In this document: positions 60,854-64,000 of the stretch, one piece after another
Numbering within the stretch: the first letter of the stretch is position 1
How the letters are laid out: each line of letters starts with the position of its first letter
Origin: Haloferax marinisediminis
GTDB lineage: Archaea > Halobacteriota > Halobacteria > Halobacteriales > Haloferacaceae
Direction of reading: 5' to 3'
Assembly: GCF_009674585.1 (NCBI RefSeq)
Contig: NZ_WKJP01000004.1
Location: 186,001-250,000, forward strand
Length of the DNA stretch: 64,000 bases
The notes under the pieces: generated by a model
The model's database searches: none
Told to the model about the DNA's origin: nothing
The model's input: only the letters and a program-made list of their open reading frames with translations
Translations under genes and position numbers: made by a program

Positions 60854-61186
60854 TTAGCGATGTATCAATCCCAGTAATCGGCTTCGAACGTCATCGGCGG
60901 AGTCGTACGTTTGGTTATCGGTTGGAGCAAGCACTTCTTCGAGGGATTCCGTCCCACCCTGGGTTTCTATTTCGTAGTCGCCATAGGCCTCGACCAATTC
61001 ATCCGTCGTGATTGGATAGTCCTGGGCTTCGAGTACCTCATCGAGGCCACCAAGGCGCCCATCAGAATCGCCGCTTATCGCTCGGTCTTCACGAGCTCGG
61101 TCACGTACTTCTTCTCGCTTCCGCTCTGGCTGTTGTCGCTGTTCGTCCTCTGGGTTCTCGTCTCGGCCACGTATGTCACCTGACAT
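60854..61186 (-). CDS. DUF5789 family protein, longer form
   Basis: 110-aa protein. The N-terminal half is a charged helix (about 1-40: Arg/Glu/Gln/Asp-rich, possible coiled coil). The C-terminal half is the DUF5789 domain: LGGLDEVLEAQDYPITTDEL, then EIETQGGTESLEEVLAP and YDSADDVRSRLLGLI. Function is unknown; such proteins are abundant in haloarchaea. It is upstream of, and probably co-transcribed with, the shorter DUF5789 gene. Confidence 0.75.
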   Translation of the reverse strand: MSGDIRGRDENPEDEQRQQPERKREEVRDRAREDRAISGDSDGRLGGLDEVLEAQDYPITTDELVEAYGDYEIETQGGTESLEEVLAPTDNQTYDSADDVRSRLLGLIHR

Positions 61187-61424
61187 CTTTTAAAATAGGA
61201 GCTCAATTCGGATAACTGTGTGGACGCTTGTCTGTGTGACCGCCTCGGGTACAACATACTTTTTGAAGAGCCGGATTCAAACGCTGATTCTGTGACCCGC
61301 ACAACTTCGGTGGATGGAAGTGTTGCGTGCCTTTTCACTGAACGGTGTTATTTTCAGGAGAAATGCAACTGAGCCTCTCTCGACGAGTTCGATGGTGGTA
61401 AGTGTCGGGCCTGTCCGACACCGC

Positions 61425-61453
61425 TGTCTCGTTGTGACTTGAAAAGACCAACT
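61425..61453 (+). repeat. 29-bp repeat, right copy
   Basis: Matches 54993-55021 at 26 of 29 positions, same orientation. Here it is followed by GC-rich rather than promoter-like sequence. Confidence 0.75.
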
Positions 61454-61532
61454 GGGGCTCACTGTCCAATTTGTTGGTTAAATCTATGCCCAACCCGAAA
61501 ATTGCTCAATGACGTCGAAGAGGAACCAATAG

Positions 61533-61579
61533 TTCTCCGGAAACAGTGGGGTGTGAAGTTCAAATACCAGCGGTTATTC
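61533..61579 (+). repeat. 47-bp direct repeat, right copy
   Basis: Matches 52099-52145 at 45 of 47 positions, same orientation. The sequence to either side is unrelated between the two copies. Confidence 0.9.
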
Positions 61580-61630
61580 CAACAAGTAGGTCACACGCTG
61601 TATTCAGAATGGATTCTATTCAATTAGTAG

Positions 61631-61860
61631 TTATCTCAGCAGACTCCGAATGCGGCCGAACAACCCCGTCTCGTCTTTCTCATCGGGCACATCGTGAGGG
61701 GAGTCGTATACGGCCACATCATCAGTGTCCGTCTCGGCGAGAGTAACACGGTCTAGTCCACCGTCGTCACCCCTTCTGAACCGGCGTCCGTTGGCTCGTA
61801 GTCGATACCGGGGTCACTGAGAATGAAATTGAGCCCATCGTCGGTTGGTTCAACATCGGT
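61631..61860 (-). pseudogene. Acidic C-terminal gene fragment with a frameshift
   Basis: On the minus strand, downstream of the SLC13 stop, two acidic coding-like stretches sit in different frames. The first contains DVEPTDDGLNFILSDPGIDY and ends shortly after; the second contains VTLAETDTDDVAVYDSPHDV and ends GLFGRIRSLLR at 61631. A one-base frame change near 61757-61765 would join them. No start codon fits well. It may be the tail of a lost gene or of a longer form of the neighbouring carrier. Confidence 0.4.
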
Positions 61861-61867
61861 TACGTCG

Positions 61868-63418
61868 TCAACCGAGGACGAGCGGCCAGAGAAACCGAAT
61901 GAGGAGGTATGCAATACCTGTCGTGAGGAGGATAACGACACCATCGAGCAACGCACCCGCACGGAGCATATGGTCGCGCTCTATGTATCCCGTTCCGAAA
62001 ACAATCGCGTTGGGCGGCGTTGCAACCGGTAACGCGAATCCATAGCTGGCAGCGATGGCACCGGTCACCGCCAACAGAACTGACGCGAGTTCCGTCGACG
62101 TACCGAGTGCTTCGGCATACATCGGACCGATGTTGATCAAAAGCGGGGCGATGATGGCTGCCATCGCGGTATTCGACGCCAACTCACCGACGACGACGAC
62201 CATCGTAATCATCACGAGAAGTACCACGACAATTGGTGTGCCTTCCAGTGACCCGAGTGTCACCTCAGCGAGCCACGCAGTGGCATTCGTGTCGGCCAAC
62301 GCGTTTGCCAACGAGATACCACCACCCAGAAGCAACAGCGTTCCCCAGTCGATATCGATCAGGTCATCCCACGTTGTCGCACCACTGATGACCAGTGTGG
62401 GTACAGCAAGCAGCCCGACGAGGACGTAAAACAAGAGTCCCTCGTGGCCGATTGTTCCGAAGACGTTGGTCTCTGCACCACCGAACAGTGTGACATACCA
62501 TGGGCGAGGTAGCACATCAGCAAACAGAAACCCGAATCCCCCGAGAAGCCACAAGGACGCGGTTACAGCGAAGATTGCGACGGTTCGGCGGCCCTGATTC
62601 GAGAGGGAGCCCATCGATTGAAGCTCACTCCGGGCGCGCGTCCGTGCATAGCTCACGTCGAACTGTTCGGGGGGATACACGACATACGTCAGAAGCACCC
62701 ACGCGACCGGAAGTGTGACGATTACCATGGGGAGACCGATTGCCAACCAATCGACGAAGGTAATTTCGTAGCCAAGTAGTTCGCTTATCTGACCGACGAC
62801 GATCACGTTTGGTGGTGTTCCAATCAGTGTTCCCACACCTCCCAGACTCGCTGCGTATGCGGTGCCAAGCAACATCCCAATCTGGAGGTTCGAAGCGCGT
62901 GACGAGGTCCTACCCTCGTCTAGTCTCGTGAGGTCCGTGACGCTCTCGACGATTCCGAGTACGATTGGGACCATCATCGCAACCGTTGCAGTGTTGGAGA
63001 TGAGCATCGAGAGAAGCGCTGTTGCGACCATGACGCCCAAGACCAGTCCTCTCGCTGTCGTTCCAAACCGGATGAGTATCGAATAGGCAATCCGTCGGTC
63101 GATATCGTGCGCCTGGAACGCCTCTGCAAGCATGAAACCAGCGAGAAGCAGAAAAATCACTGGGTTGGCAAAACCTGCGACTGCATCGCCAAAGTCTGGA
63201 TAAACGCCGAACACTGTCAGGACAATCGGGATAAGCAAGGCAGTGAGCGGGAGCGGAAGCGCTCCCGTAACCCAGAGTATTGCCGCAAAAACCATCGTCG
63301 CAATTGCGTACTGTCCAGCAACAGTAAGTGAGTCCGTCGTTGGGACTGTTGCGACAACCGCCGTGACTATCACGGCTGCAGCAATCATCATGAGCCGGAC
63401 AAATTTCTTCGATGACAA
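61868..63418 (-). CDS. SLC13/DASS-family sodium:anion symporter
   Basis: 516-aa membrane carrier with about 11-12 helices and no soluble domains. The repeated Ser-Asn-Thr motifs of the family are present: LLSMLISNTATVAMMVPIVLG (about 135-155) and GELASNTAMAAIIAPLLINI (about 410-430). GTPPNVIVVGQ (about 220) and a final ALPVATPPNAIVFGTGYI are also typical. It would import di- or tricarboxylates or sulphate with sodium. It differs from the TrkA-C-bearing SLC13 protein at 52773, so the window has two carriers of this family. A CAT at 63416-63418 gives the start. Confidence 0.92.
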   Translation of the reverse strand: MSSKKFVRLMMIAAAVIVTAVVATVPTTDSLTVAGQYAIATMVFAAILWVTGALPLPLTALLIPIVLTVFGVYPDFGDAVAGFANPVIFLLLAGFMLAEAFQAHDIDRRIAYSILIRFGTTARGLVLGVMVATALLSMLISNTATVAMMVPIVLGIVESVTDLTRLDEGRTSSRASNLQIGMLLGTAYAASLGGVGTLIGTPPNVIVVGQISELLGYEITFVDWLAIGLPMVIVTLPVAWVLLTYVVYPPEQFDVSYARTRARSELQSMGSLSNQGRRTVAIFAVTASLWLLGGFGFLFADVLPRPWYVTLFGGAETNVFGTIGHEGLLFYVLVGLLAVPTLVISGATTWDDLIDIDWGTLLLLGGGISLANALADTNATAWLAEVTLGSLEGTPIVVVLLVMITMVVVVGELASNTAMAAIIAPLLINIGPMYAEALGTSTELASVLLAVTGAIAASYGFALPVATPPNAIVFGTGYIERDHMLRAGALLDGVVILLTTGIAYLLIRFLWPLVLG

Positions 63419-63487
63419 TGGTCTGTACGTGTCTGTAATTCAATTAGTGTTCAAATATTTTCACCGATAGCGCACCGAGGAGCAGAT

Positions 63488-63679
63488 ATGGATTGGTTCG
63501 TCGATCGGACCGAGGAACTCCGCAGGACACCGGACAACGGTGGACCCCGTGAGGAAACCTACGCCCTCTTTTCGCGGAGTGGGTTCAAGCAATCGGTCGA
63601 AGAAGTGGCCGCAGAGCGTGATGACGTGCGGTTGTTCACCGTCGATAACGTCGTTGCAGTCTTGGACGGACAGCGCTAA
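63488..63679 (+). pseudogene. Fragment resembling the C-terminus of a DUF234-type archaeal ATPase
   Basis: 63 residues. The part EETYALFSRSGFKQSVEEVA with RDDVRLFTVDNVVAVL resembles the last strands and helices of the nuclease-like DUF234 domain that ends many archaeal AAA ATPases. The ATPase part is absent, as the SLC13 gene diverges immediately upstream. An ATG is present at 63488, so translation is possible, but it is best read as a remnant. It converges on the gene entering from the right, with five bases between the stop codons. Confidence 0.5.
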
Positions 63680-63684
63680 TTCGT

Positions 63685-64000
63685 CTACAATAGATTCAGT
63701 CCCGGCCCCGGGTACAAGCCTCGAGGAATTATCTGTTCATTCCGCGTGTCTTTGTAGCCAATTGGAACGACCGAGAGCACACCGACGTTAACGTTGATGC
63801 TCTGCTCCAGACCATCGACGAGATCATCGAGACCCTCAATGGACTCTTGGCCTTTCGCAGTCGCCTCGAATCGCTTCCTCGTCCGGTTCAGAATGCGAGA
63901 CGTTCGAGCAATCGCTCGCCCACTGAAGGTCGACGAGATGCATGCGAGTACACTGTCAGCCTCGTGCAGTTGTGGCTCGGCGTCGACGACAACGTTCCGA
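63685..64000 (-). CDS. Partial gene entering from the right edge, product unknown
   Basis: An open minus-strand frame of 104 residues runs from the window edge to a TAG at 63685-63687; the start is outside the window. It reads as a helical, charged C-terminus (SSTFSGRAIARTSRILNRTR, then SIEGLDDLVDGLEQSINVNV) ending in RGLYPGPGLNLL. The codon use is like that of its neighbours. I do not recognise a family. Confidence 0.55.
   Translation of the reverse strand, partial: RNVVVDAEPQLHEADSVLACISSTFSGRAIARTSRILNRTRKRFEATAKGQESIEGLDDLVDGLEQSINVNVGVLSVVPIGYKDTRNEQIIPRGLYPGPGLNLL

Larger units (their letters stand above)
61187..61630. other. Repeat-bearing intergenic region
   Basis: 444 bases without an intact gene. 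It holds the right copies of the 29-bp repeat (61425-61453) and the 47-bp repeat (61533-61579), only 79 bases apart. The first part may carry the promoter of the DUF5789 pair. Confidence 0.55.

Overview
The window is chromosomal or megaplasmid DNA from a halophilic archaeon (class Halobacteria). The evidence is acidic proteins, leaderless genes with a TATA box about 25 bases before the start codon, Tat-type lipoprotein signals, DUF5789 and DUF2206 family proteins, a group II chaperonin paralogue and haloarchaeal-type IS5 remnants. Family names come from reading the proteins by eye; no database search was run.

Region 1 (1-35.6 kb) is a large catabolic island for cyclic amides and ureides (hydantoins, pyrimidine- or purine-like ureides, N-carbamoyl amino acids). 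It holds an Lrp regulator, an amidase, a D-hydantoinase/dihydropyrimidinase-type hydrolase, a PuuE-like deacetylase, an MmgE/PrpD protein, two complete HyuA/HyuB (ATP-dependent hydantoinase/oxoprolinase) pairs, an AllC/HyuC-type carbamoylase, an LLM flavin/F420 oxidoreductase, a cysteine hydrolase, two SDRs, a DUF3830 protein, an asparaginase and an Asp/Glu/hydantoin racemase. A spermidine/putrescine-type ABC importer is scattered through it as two different ATPases, two permeases and a Tat lipoprotein binding protein. A CoA-linked end (CoA transferase, MaoC hydratase, acyl-CoA dehydrogenase, IclR regulator) probably takes the carbon skeletons onward. Three unrelated small genes (PH/SHOCT, GNAT, Usp) sit in the middle at 12-14 kb. 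The most unusual member is a divergent chaperonin (3703-5490) that appears to have lost its ATPase residues and lies between the hydantoinase and the deacetylase.

Region 2 (35.6-51.2 kb) opens with a 1.6-kb AT-rich stretch without genes. It then carries an exopolysaccharide/cell-surface glycan locus: a DUF2206 membrane protein, GT2 and GT4 glycosyltransferases, a Wzx-type flippase, a polysaccharide deacetylase, a FemAB-like transferase and two convergent exported GH16 glucanases. The second glucanase has a duplicated unknown module joined by a Ser/Thr/Asp linker. A 0.7-kb AT-rich desert follows.

Region 3 (51.2-64 kb) is a patchwork. It has a molybdopterin-domain protein, a mobA gene cut short beside an IS5 remnant, an SLC13 carrier with TrkA-C domains, a CBS-HPF fusion, an aldehyde dehydrogenase overlapping a ThDP enzyme, two DUF5789 proteins, an antiporter C-terminal remnant, a second SLC13 carrier and incomplete genes at the right edge. 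A near-identical 47-bp direct repeat at 52.1 and 61.5 kb brackets the central 9.4 kb.

No tRNA, rRNA or CRISPR array was seen.
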